A DNA stretch of 64,000 nucleotides from Oscillospiraceae bacterium (GTDB lineage: Bacteria > Bacillota > Clostridia > Oscillospirales > CAG-272). The stretch covers positions 1 to 64,000 of the forward strand of contig SVQI01000002.1 of the NCBI GenBank assembly GCA_015065455.1, in the 5' to 3' direction. Below the pieces are notes generated by a model. The model made no database searches and was not told the origin of the DNA. It saw only the letters and a program-made list of their open reading frames with translations. Of the stretch, positions 41,870-49,894 are shown piece by piece (the stretch's first letter is position 1; every line of letters starts with the position of its first letter). Position numbers and translations under genes: made by a program.

Positions 41870-42673
41870 ATGGCAGATAACAAATCAAGCTGTCTTGGCA
41901 ATTTCGGCTGTAAAGAAAACGTTTGTATTGACGTCAGCCGTATTCTCGATTCGTGTCGGGATAAAGACTGCTTTGAAGATGTAAAAGTCTTTCTCAATGC
42001 TTTTGGCAGAGAAATTGTTGAAAACGCAAGTTCTATCAGAGCCAAATGCTCAAAAATTCTTGCATCAAACATAACTGTTGAACCCGTTCAATTTAACAGA
42101 GGGTTCTATCAGATATATATCAGATTTTTTGTAAAAATTATTTTCGAAGCTTGTATCGGAATGAACAAAAGCCGCGAGTTTGAAGGACTTGCAGTTTGCG
42201 AAAAGAGCGTAATACTCTACGGCAGCGAAGGCAACGTAAGTATCTTCAAGAGCGAAATGGGTGTTGGAAACAACATTTCGTGCGGTTGCAATACAACAAT
42301 GAGCACCAATCTCCCCACTGTTGCAGTCGAAGTAATAGACCCCGTTATTTTAAACACCAAAGTTACTGAAGAACGCAACTGTTGTTGCTGTTGCTGTTCG
42401 TGTGAAGAAATCCCTGAAACTTTATCCGATATGTTCGGCGGAGGTTTTGAAGATGACGATAACGGAAGAAATCTTTACGTATCACTCGGATTCTTTTCAG
42501 TTGTCAGAATTGAGCGCCCCGGTCAATATATAGTATCAGCAACCGAATTCAGCGTTCCCGATAAAGAATGTGTAATGACTCAGCCCGACGACCCTTGTCA
42601 GATGTTTGCAAAGATGGCATTCCCTGTAAACGAATTTAATCCGCCCTCTATTACTTGTGCAAAAAAACTGTAA
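41870..42673 (+). CDS. cysteine-rich protein, possible spore coat or sporulation protein
   Basis: A 267-residue protein without signal peptide and with more than 20 cysteines. The N-terminal CIDVSRILDSCRDKDCFEDVKVF block has a pattern I associate with conserved clostridial proteins of unknown function. The middle has a run NCCCCCCSCEE. Both halves are beta-rich and appear to repeat loosely (YQIYIRFFVKIIFEA; YVSLGFFSVVRIERPG). High cysteine content, no export signal and a sigma-K-like promoter upstream suggest a coat-associated protein made in the mother cell. Ribosome site ATGGAGG. A terminator follows, so it is monocistronic. Confidence 0.72.
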   Translation: MADNKSSCLGNFGCKENVCIDVSRILDSCRDKDCFEDVKVFLNAFGREIVENASSIRAKCSKILASNITVEPVQFNRGFYQIYIRFFVKIIFEACIGMNKSREFEGLAVCEKSVILYGSEGNVSIFKSEMGVGNNISCGCNTTMSTNLPTVAVEVIDPVILNTKVTEERNCCCCCCSCEEIPETLSDMFGGGFEDDDNGRNLYVSLGFFSVVRIERPGQYIVSATEFSVPDKECVMTQPDDPCQMFAKMAFPVNEFNPPSITCAKKL

Positions 42674-42684
42674 TTATATACTTT

Positions 42685-42718
42685 GAAAGGAGCTTTGTAT
42701 ATTCACAAAGCTCCTTTT
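42685..42718 (+). terminator. terminator of the Cys-rich gene
   Basis: A 13-bp perfect stem AAAGGAGCTTTGT/ACAAAGCTCCTTT with a 6-base loop is followed by T residues. Confidence 0.9.
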
Positions 42719-42729
42719 TCTCGTATAAA

Positions 42730-43647
42730 TTATATATTGGCAGCCGCTTCAAGTCTCTTGTTTCTCTTTGCCTCTTTTTCAGCGTATTTTCTGTCATAAT
42801 AATCTCTGTGTTCATCATTCATCGGGTATACTGTTCTGTTTGCGCGATACGTCTTATTTTCATTCTTACGAAATCTAACCTTAATAAAATATTCTTCCCC
42901 GCACTTACATATCCCCTTTGCAAGATATCTGTCAGGTTTTTGCGATATCCAACCCGATGTATCAACAGTTTCTGAACATTTGTGGCACTTAAAAGTGTTT
43001 ATATTTTTATCAGCCTTTGCATCTCTGCAGAACTTGTATTCGCAAGGAGAATTATACGAATCGGGCACAAGTCTTCTCTTACACTGAATATAATTTTTTA
43101 TTCCGCTCTCCATATCAAGATGGCGGCACACGCAAGCCGTACTCAAAGCATCATTCAAAGCATCGTGAGCTTCAAAAGGCGGTTCTCCTACAAGCTCCAT
43201 AGCGGTAGACAATGCGCACTGTTTTCCTGATTTTGTTATCTGAACGTCAAAGATCGGCTGAATATTATATGTATCGGGAATCCATTTTTTATCAATATTA
43301 TATATAGTCAGATTGTCTTCGAGCATAGGAATATCATCCCATCCCCATGTCAATATACAAAAATCATCTCCGCACCATCTGCTGAACATATCAAATGCCT
43401 TCAAAAAAGGGATACCGTTTTTCAAGTCCTGATTGCTTATCATCGTAAGCTCGGCAACCTTTGAATGCATTTTAGTGTAATACTTAGGCGAGATCATAAC
43501 GTTGAACGTATCCAGCGTGCGAAATTTTTCGTCAAGCTTTACAGCGCCTATCTGTATTATTTCTCCCTTCAGATACAGAGGATTTCTTATCGCAGCCATA
43601 GCGTGTCTAGGCTGATTCCACTCCATATCAAGTACTATATATTTCAT
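42730..43647 (-). CDS. DEDD-family 3'-5' exonuclease with C-terminal zinc ribbon
   Basis: A 305-residue protein. The N-terminal exonuclease fold has YIVLDMEWNQP (Exo I acidic pair), the Exo II region WGWDDIPML, and AHDALNDALSTA (Exo III, DEDDh-type histidine), as in DNA polymerase III epsilon and KapD-like nucleases. The C-terminal third carries a probable zinc ribbon, FKCHKCSETV and GICKCGEEY. It should degrade single-stranded DNA or RNA from the 3' end. The natural substrate is unknown. It stands alone between two terminators. Confidence 0.85.
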   Translation of the reverse strand: MKYIVLDMEWNQPRHAMAAIRNPLYLKGEIIQIGAVKLDEKFRTLDTFNVMISPKYYTKMHSKVAELTMISNQDLKNGIPFLKAFDMFSRWCGDDFCILTWGWDDIPMLEDNLTIYNIDKKWIPDTYNIQPIFDVQITKSGKQCALSTAMELVGEPPFEAHDALNDALSTACVCRHLDMESGIKNYIQCKRRLVPDSYNSPCEYKFCRDAKADKNINTFKCHKCSETVDTSGWISQKPDRYLAKGICKCGEEYFIKVRFRKNENKTYRANRTVYPMNDEHRDYYDRKYAEKEAKRNKRLEAAANI

Positions 43648-43677
43648 ATTATCCCCGTATACTTTTTATTTTTCACC

Positions 43678-43702
43678 AAAAAAGCCCTTTCGGGCTTTTT
43701 TT
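43678..43702. terminator. short terminator after ychF
   Basis: The stem AAAAGCCC/GGGCTTTT with a 4-base loop has A-runs on one side and T-runs on the other, so it can work in both directions. Confidence 0.85.
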
Positions 43703-43711
43703 GATTAACTA

Positions 43712-44806
43712 TTAAACGTTAAATCTGAACAGTACAACGTCTCCGTCTTTCATAACGTATTCCTTGCCCTCACTGCGAACAAGTCCTTTTTCTTTTGCAA
43801 CCGTCATACTTCCGCACTCAATAAGCTCCTCGTATCCAATAACCTCTGCTCTGATAAAGCCTCTTTCAAAATCGGTATGGATTTTACCTGCAGCCTGAGG
43901 TGCTTTTGAACCTTTGGTTATCGTCCAGGCTCTTACTTCTTTAGGTCCCGCTGTTAAAAAGCTGATAAGACCAAGCAAAGCGTATCCCGCTTTTATAAGC
44001 TTGTCAAGTCCGCTCTCTTCAAGACCCATTTCTTTAAGAAATTCTGCCTTTTCTTCACCATCGAGTTCAGCGATCTCTGCCTCAAGCTTTGTACATACAG
44101 GAAGAACTGCTGCGCCTTCAGCATCTGCATATTCCTTCACTTTTGCAAAATGAGGATTTTCGTTTATATCGGATGCAATATCATCTTCACTTATATTCGC
44201 AACGTATATAACGGGCTTTCTGGTTAAAAGAGGCATATCCTTAAGTATCTCAAGCTCATCATCCGTATATTCAAGCTTTCTCGCAGCCTGTCCTTCACTG
44301 AATGCAGCAAGAATTCTATTATACAATACGATTTCTTTTTCGTACTTCTTATCGCCCTTAAGCATCTTCTTTGCTCTGTCAAGTCTGCGTTCAACAGCTT
44401 CCATATCAGATAAAATAAGCTCATACTCGATGGTTTCTATATCACGTAAAGGGTCAACGTTTCCTTCTACGTGAATAATATTTGTATCTTCAAAAATTCT
44501 TACGACGTGGCAGATGGCGTCAACTTCTCTTATATGTGAAAGAAATTTATTTCCAAGACCTTCACCTTTAGATGCTCCCTTTACAAGTCCGGCAATATCA
44601 ACAAATTCAACTACTGCAGGTGTATACTTCTCAGGATAATACATTTCCGAAAGAACGTCAAGTCTGCTATCAGGAACCGCAACAACTCCAACATTTGGTT
44701 CTATCGTACAAAAAGGATAGTTTGCAGAGTCTGCACCCGCATTTGTAATAGCATTAAAAAGTGTGCTTTTTCCAACGTTTGGAAGTCCAACTATACCAAG
44801 TTTCAT
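43712..44806 (-). CDS. ychF: Obg-family ATPase YchF
   Basis: A 364-residue OBG-like P-loop protein that binds ATP rather than GTP. The Walker A is [15 protein letters not shown] at the N-terminus, then [36 protein letters not shown] and the altered specificity motif VANISEDD in place of NKxD. The C-terminal TGS-like region has [15 protein letters not shown] and [14 protein letters not shown]. Length and motifs are standard. It is implicated in translation and oxidative-stress responses in other bacteria. A TTGATA-17-TATAAT promoter lies 36 bp upstream. Confidence 0.97.
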   Translation of the reverse strand: MKLGIVGLPNVGKSTLFNAITNAGADSANYPFCTIEPNVGVVAVPDSRLDVLSEMYYPEKYTPAVVEFVDIAGLVKGASKGEGLGNKFLSHIREVDAICHVVRIFEDTNIIHVEGNVDPLRDIETIEYELILSDMEAVERRLDRAKKMLKGDKKYEKEIVLYNRILAAFSEGQAARKLEYTDDELEILKDMPLLTRKPVIYVANISEDDIASDINENPHFAKVKEYADAEGAAVLPVCTKLEAEIAELDGEEKAEFLKEMGLEESGLDKLIKAGYALLGLISFLTAGPKEVRAWTITKGSKAPQAAGKIHTDFERGFIRAEVIGYEELIECGSMTVAKEKGLVRSEGKEYVMKDGDVVLFRFNV

Positions 44807-44841
44807 TATATTTCTCCGTTTTCATCTAAATCTTCTTCCCT

Positions 44842-44870
44842 ATTATATAACTATTTAACATTTATATCAA
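44842..44870 (-). promoter_or_regulatory. sigma-A promoter of ychF
   Basis: On the minus strand TTGATA (44865-44870) and TATAAT (44842-44847) have a 17-base spacer. Confidence 0.8.
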
Positions 44871-45065
44871 GTGTTTGACAAAACTTTTATTAACTAAAAT
44901 TATCGTTTAATTTACTTAATTAACACCAAAAATTATTGTTTAATTAATAAAAGCTATAAAAAACACATTTATTTTTCATACTTTTATCTAATTTTTAAGC
45001 TGTTTTTCTATGTTTTTTATTGAATTTCACCAAAAATCTACAGTAATTTTTAGTTAATAATAGGA
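44871..45065. other. AT-rich intergenic stretch without a gene
   Basis: Very AT-rich, with repeated TTAATTAA-like words (ACTTAATTAACACC, TTTAATTAATAAAAG). No open frame, hairpin or promoter of note is seen. It could be an upstream binding region for the promoters on either side. Confidence 0.4.
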
Positions 45066-45094
45066 TTGCTTTTTGTGAACAAATTGTGTATAAT
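45066..45094 (+). promoter_or_regulatory. strong promoter without a following gene
   Basis: TTGCTT (45066-45071) and TATAAT (45089-45094) have a 17-base spacer. The next coding start is about 340 bp downstream and has its own promoter at 45335, so this one probably drives an untranslated RNA. Confidence 0.7.
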
Positions 45095-45100
45095 TATTTT

Positions 45101-45290
45101 ACAAAATAAAAAAGAAAAAAGAATAAATCAAGAACATTTTAGAAAACATACTTCGAGGCTGCTATTAACGGATTTTTTTAGATTTGACAACAAGTTCTCC
45201 TTTCATAACTTGGGATAAATTTATATTTATTCCCTCGAGGGACTCTTTCTTCTGCAAAGAGTCCCTCACATATTATTAAACAGCCTTAGG
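45101..45290 (+). ncRNA. candidate structured small RNA
   Basis: Downstream of the 45.07-kb promoter lies about 190 nt without an open frame. GAGGCTG (45154-45160) can pair with CAGCCTT (45281-45287), enclosing CAAGTT/AACTTG and a 12-bp perfect hairpin (45237-45248 with 45256-45267). There is no clear T-tract terminator. Size and a closing stem recall 6S RNA, but the A-rich 5' leader and lack of a central bubble make that uncertain. Confidence 0.35.
45237..45267. repeat. 12-bp perfect inverted repeat
   Basis: GAGGGACTCTTT and AAAGAGTCCCTC flank a 7-base loop. No T-run follows on either strand, so it is not a typical terminator. It is the most stable element of the candidate small RNA. Confidence 0.85.
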
Positions 45291-45334
45291 TTGTACGTTA
45301 TTTCATAATTTATTCCAAAAATGCTTTATTCTTA

Positions 45335-45363
45335 TTGACAAAATGTATTCAATGTGTTATTAT
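45335..45363 (+). promoter_or_regulatory. promoter of the response regulator gene
   Basis: A perfect TTGACA (45335-45340) and TATTAT (45358-45363) have a 17-base spacer, 70 bp before the regulator start. Confidence 0.85.
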
Positions 45364-45432
45364 GAATTATGTTAATTTTGTGACAATCTTAATAATTGGT
45401 AATAACAGATTATGGTAAAAAAGGAGAAAAAA

Positions 45433-46122
45433 ATGAGTACTACTATTCTTGTAATTGATGATGATGTTAATATATGCGAAATGCTTCGTGTATATCTCGA
45501 GAATGAGGGTTATGAGGTAAAAACCGCAAACGACGGTGCAAAGGGACTTAATTATTTTAAAATTTACGAGCCCGATCTTGTTCTTCTCGACATTATGCTT
45601 CCTAAAAAGGACGGATGGCAGGTTTGCCGCGAAATCCGCGAAATGTCATCAAAGCCTGTAATAATGATTACTGCAAAGGGCGATGTTTTTGATAAAGTTC
45701 TCGGTCTTGAGCTCGGCGCTGACGACTTTGTTGTTAAACCTTTTGATATGAAAGAGCTTTCTGCTCGTGTAAAGGCAGTACTTAGAAGATACTCCGCAAA
45801 AGACACTAAGGATGAAGAAGAGGTTATTAAATTTGATAACATCGAGGTCAGCCTTCAGAAATACGAACTTAAGATTAAAGGAAAATCAGTTGATATCCCC
45901 CCGAAAGAACTTGAACTGTTTTACTTCCTTGCACAAAACTACAACAGAGTATTTACAAGAGATCAACTTCTTGACAAGGTTTGGGGATTTGATTACCTCG
46001 GCGACTCAAGAACCGTTGACGTTCACGTTAAACGTCTTCGTGAAAAGCTTGAGGGTGTTTCTGACAAATGGATACTTAAAACTGTATGGGGCGTTGGATA
46101 TAAGTTTGAAATCCTTCAATAA
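45433..46122 (+). CDS. OmpR/PhoB-family response regulator
   Basis: A 229-residue transcription factor. The receiver domain has the acidic pocket VIDDDVNICEML, the phosphorylated aspartate in DLVLLDIMLPKKDGW and the lysine in DDFVVKPFDMKEL. The C-terminal winged helix includes ELELFYFLAQNYNRVFTRDQLLDKVWGFDY, and DSRTVDVHVKRLREKLE. The ATG at 45433 is preceded by AAAAAGGAG; an upstream ATG at 45412 would place that ribosome site inside the gene. It is followed by a hairpin terminator and then its probable partner histidine kinase. The regulon is not apparent from the window. Confidence 0.95.
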   Translation: MSTTILVIDDDVNICEMLRVYLENEGYEVKTANDGAKGLNYFKIYEPDLVLLDIMLPKKDGWQVCREIREMSSKPVIMITAKGDVFDKVLGLELGADDFVVKPFDMKELSARVKAVLRRYSAKDTKDEEEVIKFDNIEVSLQKYELKIKGKSVDIPPKELELFYFLAQNYNRVFTRDQLLDKVWGFDYLGDSRTVDVHVKRLREKLEGVSDKWILKTVWGVGYKFEILQ

Positions 46123-46144
46123 CTAAAAAATAAATATGCACAAA

Positions 46145-46187
46145 AAATATATCCGCCCATTTTTACAAAAGGCGGATATATTTTTTT
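46145..46187 (+). terminator. terminator between regulator and kinase
   Basis: A 13-bp perfect stem (46145-46157 with 46171-46183) is followed by T7 only 16 bp before the kinase start codon. Leaky termination would lower kinase expression relative to the regulator. Confidence 0.88.
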
Positions 46188-46202
46188 GAAAGGTAAAACT
46201 TT

Positions 46203-47648
46203 ATGTTTAAAAGCATTTTTACAAAATACATAGCGGCATTTATGACACTTATCATAGTCAGCTTTGCCGTTCTTGCTTTTATTGCAGGTTCTTTGATAAC
46301 CTCGTATTCGGAAGATGAGCGAATATCAATTACAACCGAATCGTCAAAAACAGTAAAAGACTACTTACAAAACGAAATGTCACAAGCGGAAGCTTCGGAT
46401 ATAAAAGTGTTTATATATCAAAATTACGCTAATCTCAGACGAACGTTGACTTTGTTCACTTCTTATGAGAAGGACTTAATGCTTTTGATTACCGACCTTG
46501 ACGGAAACGTTTTGATAACAGACAAGCTTGCAGATGCAGAATACGTTAAAGCGGCTATTCCAAAACACAATATTGAAAAAGTTCTTGAAAAAGATCAATT
46601 CAACGGAAAATCAGATTTTGGTAAGTTGTTTGAAAAAGAACAGCTTTATCACGCCGTCCCCTTAAATAACGTATCGTCTGAAAAGTGCGGTGTCGTTTTT
46701 GCTATTTCTACCGCCTCTTCTTTGACAGAGCTTTCCGAAATTCTTATAAGAACTGTAATCACAGCCATGCTTTGGGTTATGTTTGCAGCGCTTCTTACAG
46801 TATATTTCATAAGCGAAAAGATCACAGCACCATTAAAGAAAATCAGCAGAGCCGCAAAAGAATTTGCAAAAGGAAACTTTAAGGTCAGAGTTCCGGTAAA
46901 AGGAAACGATGAAATAGCTCAGCTTTCCGAATCGTTCAACAATATGGCAGAAGAGCTTGAAAACCACGAAAAAACCAGAAGCTCATTTATCGCAAACATT
47001 TCTCACGACCTTCGCACGCCAATGACCTCGATTTCCGGATTTATTGACGGTATGCTTGAGGGGGCAATTCCTGTTGAAAAGCACAGCTATTATCTTAATA
47101 TAGTTGCAACCGAAGTAAAGAGGCTGTCAAGGCTGGTTTCTTCTCTGCTTGAAATTTCAAAGTTTGAAGCAGGAGAGAAAAAACTGACGATCACAAAATT
47201 TGATATATGCGAAATGGCAAGACAAATCGTTATTTCTTTTGAAAAGAAAATTGATGAAAAGAAGCTTGATGTTGATTTTGATTGCGATGACTTCAACATT
47301 TCCGTAAAAGCAGACAGAGACTCTATATATCAGATTTTATATAACATCTGTGATAATGCGGTTAAGTTCTCTAAAGAAAATGGAAAATACATCATTTCTA
47401 TAAAACAAAAGGGCAAACAAGTGTTTGTTTCTGTCTATAACGAGGGACAGGGTATTTCACCCGAAGATCTACCGTTTATATTTGACAGATTTTATAAGAG
47501 TGATAAGAGCCGCGGTTTAGATAAAACGGGAGTTGGACTTGGACTCTACATTTCTAAGACGATTATTGAGGCTCACGGTCAGGACATTTGGGCAAAAAGT
47601 GCTTACGGCGAGTACTGTGAATTTGTGTTTACCCTTGAAAAAGCCTGA
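46203..47648 (+). CDS. membrane sensor histidine kinase
   Basis: A 481-residue two-pass kinase. Membrane segments at about 12-32 and 178-200 flank an extracytoplasmic sensor domain of about 145 residues. HAMP (SEKITAPLKKISRAAKEFAKGNFKVRVP) follows, then HisKA with the phospho-histidine in FIANISHDLRTPMTSI. HATPase_c has N box YNICDNAVKFS, G1 VYNEGQGIS, F box LPFIFDRFYKSDKSR and G2 TGVGLGLYISK. All catalytic boxes are intact. It almost certainly phosphorylates the upstream response regulator. Ribosome site GAAAGG. Ligand unknown. Confidence 0.95.
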   Translation: MFKSIFTKYIAAFMTLIIVSFAVLAFIAGSLITSYSEDERISITTESSKTVKDYLQNEMSQAEASDIKVFIYQNYANLRRTLTLFTSYEKDLMLLITDLDGNVLITDKLADAEYVKAAIPKHNIEKVLEKDQFNGKSDFGKLFEKEQLYHAVPLNNVSSEKCGVVFAISTASSLTELSEILIRTVITAMLWVMFAALLTVYFISEKITAPLKKISRAAKEFAKGNFKVRVPVKGNDEIAQLSESFNNMAEELENHEKTRSSFIANISHDLRTPMTSISGFIDGMLEGAIPVEKHSYYLNIVATEVKRLSRLVSSLLEISKFEAGEKKLTITKFDICEMARQIVISFEKKIDEKKLDVDFDCDDFNISVKADRDSIYQILYNICDNAVKFSKENGKYIISIKQKGKQVFVSVYNEGQGISPEDLPFIFDRFYKSDKSRGLDKTGVGLGLYISKTIIEAHGQDIWAKSAYGEYCEFVFTLEKA

Positions 47649-47774
47649 AATACATTTCTAATTTACAAAGAAATAACGATAATTACATAAAAGTTTCATT
47701 ATTTATTAAAACTTTCTTGTTATCATATGTGCGTGGACGATTTATGTCAAATACACAAAAAGGAGGTATATTGA

Positions 47775-48329
47775 TTGGACAAAAGCAACAAAGTTGTTTT
47801 TGACAAGTATTCCCCGCACGAAAATGTCAAAGGCACACTCACTAGTGAAAGTTTTAATACTTATTCCTCTCTGCTCAATCCAAGAAGAAACATCAGCTTT
47901 TCAAAAATAGCTATATACCTCTTGGTTATCGTTCTGTTAATTGGCTCAGCAATAGTGTTTATTTCTTCCATCAGAACTGCATTTTTCAACCAAGACAGCG
48001 AGGCGAGCGAGACAGGTGATAATATTAAGACCATAAAAACAAGCTTCGATGACAATGAAGTTTTAAAGGTTGAAAACGTTACGTTGGAATTATCGCAACT
48101 TTTTAACATTCCTGTAGGAGTAAGAATCCTCGAGCTTGAAAGCGACCATTCAGACTTGTCGGGACTTTGTGTAAACGATATTATTGTCGAAGTCTCGGGA
48201 ATGGACATCAGAAACATTGAAGATATGGATTTAGCTTTTAGTAAATCGATTTCGAGTGACAGCACCATTGTAATGTATAAGGTTTTCAGAAATGGTGTAT
48301 ATAAAATAATCAGCCCCTACGAAGACTAA
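47775..48329 (+). CDS. membrane-anchored PDZ-domain protein
   Basis: A 184-residue protein with an N-terminal cytoplasmic part, one membrane segment (IAIYLLVIVLLIGSAIVFISS, about residues 46-66), and an external C-terminal PDZ domain (VGVRILELESDHSDLSGLCVNDIIVEVSGMDIRNIEDM). It resembles the anchor and PDZ of HtrA/S1C proteases but the trypsin-like domain is absent. Translation seems to start at a TTG with AGGAGG eight bases upstream. It lies 126 bp after the histidine kinase and may respond to the same signal. No partner protease is encoded nearby. Confidence 0.78.
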   Translation: MDKSNKVVFDKYSPHENVKGTLTSESFNTYSSLLNPRRNISFSKIAIYLLVIVLLIGSAIVFISSIRTAFFNQDSEASETGDNIKTIKTSFDDNEVLKVENVTLELSQLFNIPVGVRILELESDHSDLSGLCVNDIIVEVSGMDIRNIEDMDLAFSKSISSDSTIVMYKVFRNGVYKIISPYED

Positions 48330-48357
48330 AGAGTGCAATTAAATAATATAAATATAT

Positions 48358-48390
48358 AAAGTGCCGTATTATATATTACGGCACCTTTTT
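48358..48390 (+). terminator. terminator of the PDZ gene
   Basis: The stem GTGCCGTA/TACGGCAC with an AT-rich loop is followed by CTTTTTG. Confidence 0.85.
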
Positions 48391-48442
48391 GTTTTTTTAC
48401 ACAGCACACTAAACTAGACTTTATTATAAAGGAGACATTATT

Positions 48443-49792
48443 ATGAATCAAAGAGAAAATTTTTTAAAGCAGCTTTGTGACGAATATAAGCAGAATAACA
48501 AGATCGACCTTGAATTATACGAAACACAGAACGTAAAAAGAGGACTTCGTAACGCTGACGGCACCGGTGTTCTTACAGGACTTACGCTGGTCGGAGACGT
48601 TGTTGGATACTCTCTTCATAACGGAAGATATTCTCCTATAGACGGAAGACTCTATTATAGAGGATACGATTTGTACGATCTTGTTAAAGGATATCAAACT
48701 GAAGACAGATACGGATTTGAAGAAATATCATATCTTTTACTTTTCGGGCAGCTTCCCTCAAAAGAACAGCTTGATGTTTATACAAATATGCTCTCTCTCT
48801 TACGTTTTCTTCCTAACCACTTTACAGAAGATATGATTTTAAAGTGTCCGAGCAAGAATATTATGAACGTTATCGCACGTTCGACGCTTGCGCTTTACGC
48901 ATTTGACGATAATCCCGACGACACTTCACTTGAAAACATAATCAGACAATGTATTGAGCTTATTGCGCGTTTCCCTATGCTTTTAACATATGCATATCAG
49001 GCAAAAAAGCACTTTTTTGACAGGGAAAGCCTATATCTGCACTTCCCCGAAAACAATCACTCAACAGCAGAAAGCATTCTCTGTACATTGAGAAAAGATA
49101 AGCAGTTTACTCCCGACGAAGCAAAGCTGCTTGACCTCTGTCTTACAGTGCATGCGGAACACGGCGGCGGTAACAACTCGACGTTCACCTGCCGTTCATC
49201 TGCTTCTACTGGAACAGATACTTACTCAGCTATATCTGCGGCTGTTGGAAGTTTAAAAGGTCCACGCCACGGCGGAGCGACAATAAAATCAGCCGCTATG
49301 CTTGAAGATATAAAGAACCACGTTTCAAGCATCTACAATGAAGGAGAAGTTGCTGACTATATCACAAAAATCATAAAAAAAGAAGCGGGTGACGGCTCAG
49401 GCCTTGTATACGGTATCGGCCATGCAGTTTACACACTCAGCGACCCACGTGCAGTATTACTGAAGAAACAGGCGAGAACTCTTGCTCACAAAAACGGCTG
49501 CGGAGAACTGCTCGACCTTGCAGAAACCGTCGAAAGACTTACACCCGAAATATTTGAAAGAGTTAAGGGAAACAAAAAGAAAATGTGTGCAAACGTTGAC
49601 CTTTATTCAGGTATCGTTTATAAGACACTCGGCATTCCCGATGAACTAATAGCGCCCATTTTTGCAACATCAAGAATTGCCGGCTGGTGCGCTCACAGAA
49701 TTGAAGAAATAACAACAAACGCAAGAATAATCCGTCCTGCTTATCTTGCAGTAAACGACCCTCTCTCATACGTAAAAATGAATGACAGATAA
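48443..49792 (+). CDS. gltA: citrate synthase
   Basis: Condenses acetyl-CoA and oxaloacetate to citrate, giving the first committed step towards 2-oxoglutarate and glutamate. The 449-residue protein has YSPIDGRLYYRGYDLYDL, the active-site HAEHGGGNNSTFTCR, GSLKGPRHGGATIKS and IGHAVYTLSDPRA, with the late catalytic Asp region FYSGIVYKTLG-like (NVDLYSGIVYKTLGIP). It is of the longer Gram-positive anaerobe type. No aconitase or isocitrate dehydrogenase is adjacent. AAAGGAGAC precedes the ATG. 2-Methylcitrate synthase activity cannot be excluded. Confidence 0.93.
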   Translation: MNQRENFLKQLCDEYKQNNKIDLELYETQNVKRGLRNADGTGVLTGLTLVGDVVGYSLHNGRYSPIDGRLYYRGYDLYDLVKGYQTEDRYGFEEISYLLLFGQLPSKEQLDVYTNMLSLLRFLPNHFTEDMILKCPSKNIMNVIARSTLALYAFDDNPDDTSLENIIRQCIELIARFPMLLTYAYQAKKHFFDRESLYLHFPENNHSTAESILCTLRKDKQFTPDEAKLLDLCLTVHAEHGGGNNSTFTCRSSASTGTDTYSAISAAVGSLKGPRHGGATIKSAAMLEDIKNHVSSIYNEGEVADYITKIIKKEAGDGSGLVYGIGHAVYTLSDPRAVLLKKQARTLAHKNGCGELLDLAETVERLTPEIFERVKGNKKKMCANVDLYSGIVYKTLGIPDELIAPIFATSRIAGWCAHRIEEITTNARIIRPAYLAVNDPLSYVKMNDR

Positions 49793-49797
49793 CCCAC

Positions 49798-49830
49798 AAT
49801 ACCGAGGAAACTGTGTTTTTCCTCGGTATT
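49798..49830 (+). terminator. probable terminator of the citrate synthase gene
   Basis: A 13-bp perfect stem AATACCGAGGAAA/TTTCCTCGGTATT with a short loop. The T-tract is weak. Confidence 0.6.
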
Positions 49831-49894
49831 GACATATTTATCATTGAATGTTAAAATAAAAATGTAATTATTTGTACGCAAAGGAGTTTTGTTT

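Noticed and set aside
45237..45267. Strong hairpin as an intrinsic terminator
   Set aside because: No T-tract follows on either strand and no coding gene ends nearby.
45101..45290. Calling the candidate RNA a 6S RNA
   Set aside because: Length is right but the 5' leader is A-rich and unpaired and a central bubble is not evident, so it is kept only as a candidate structured RNA.
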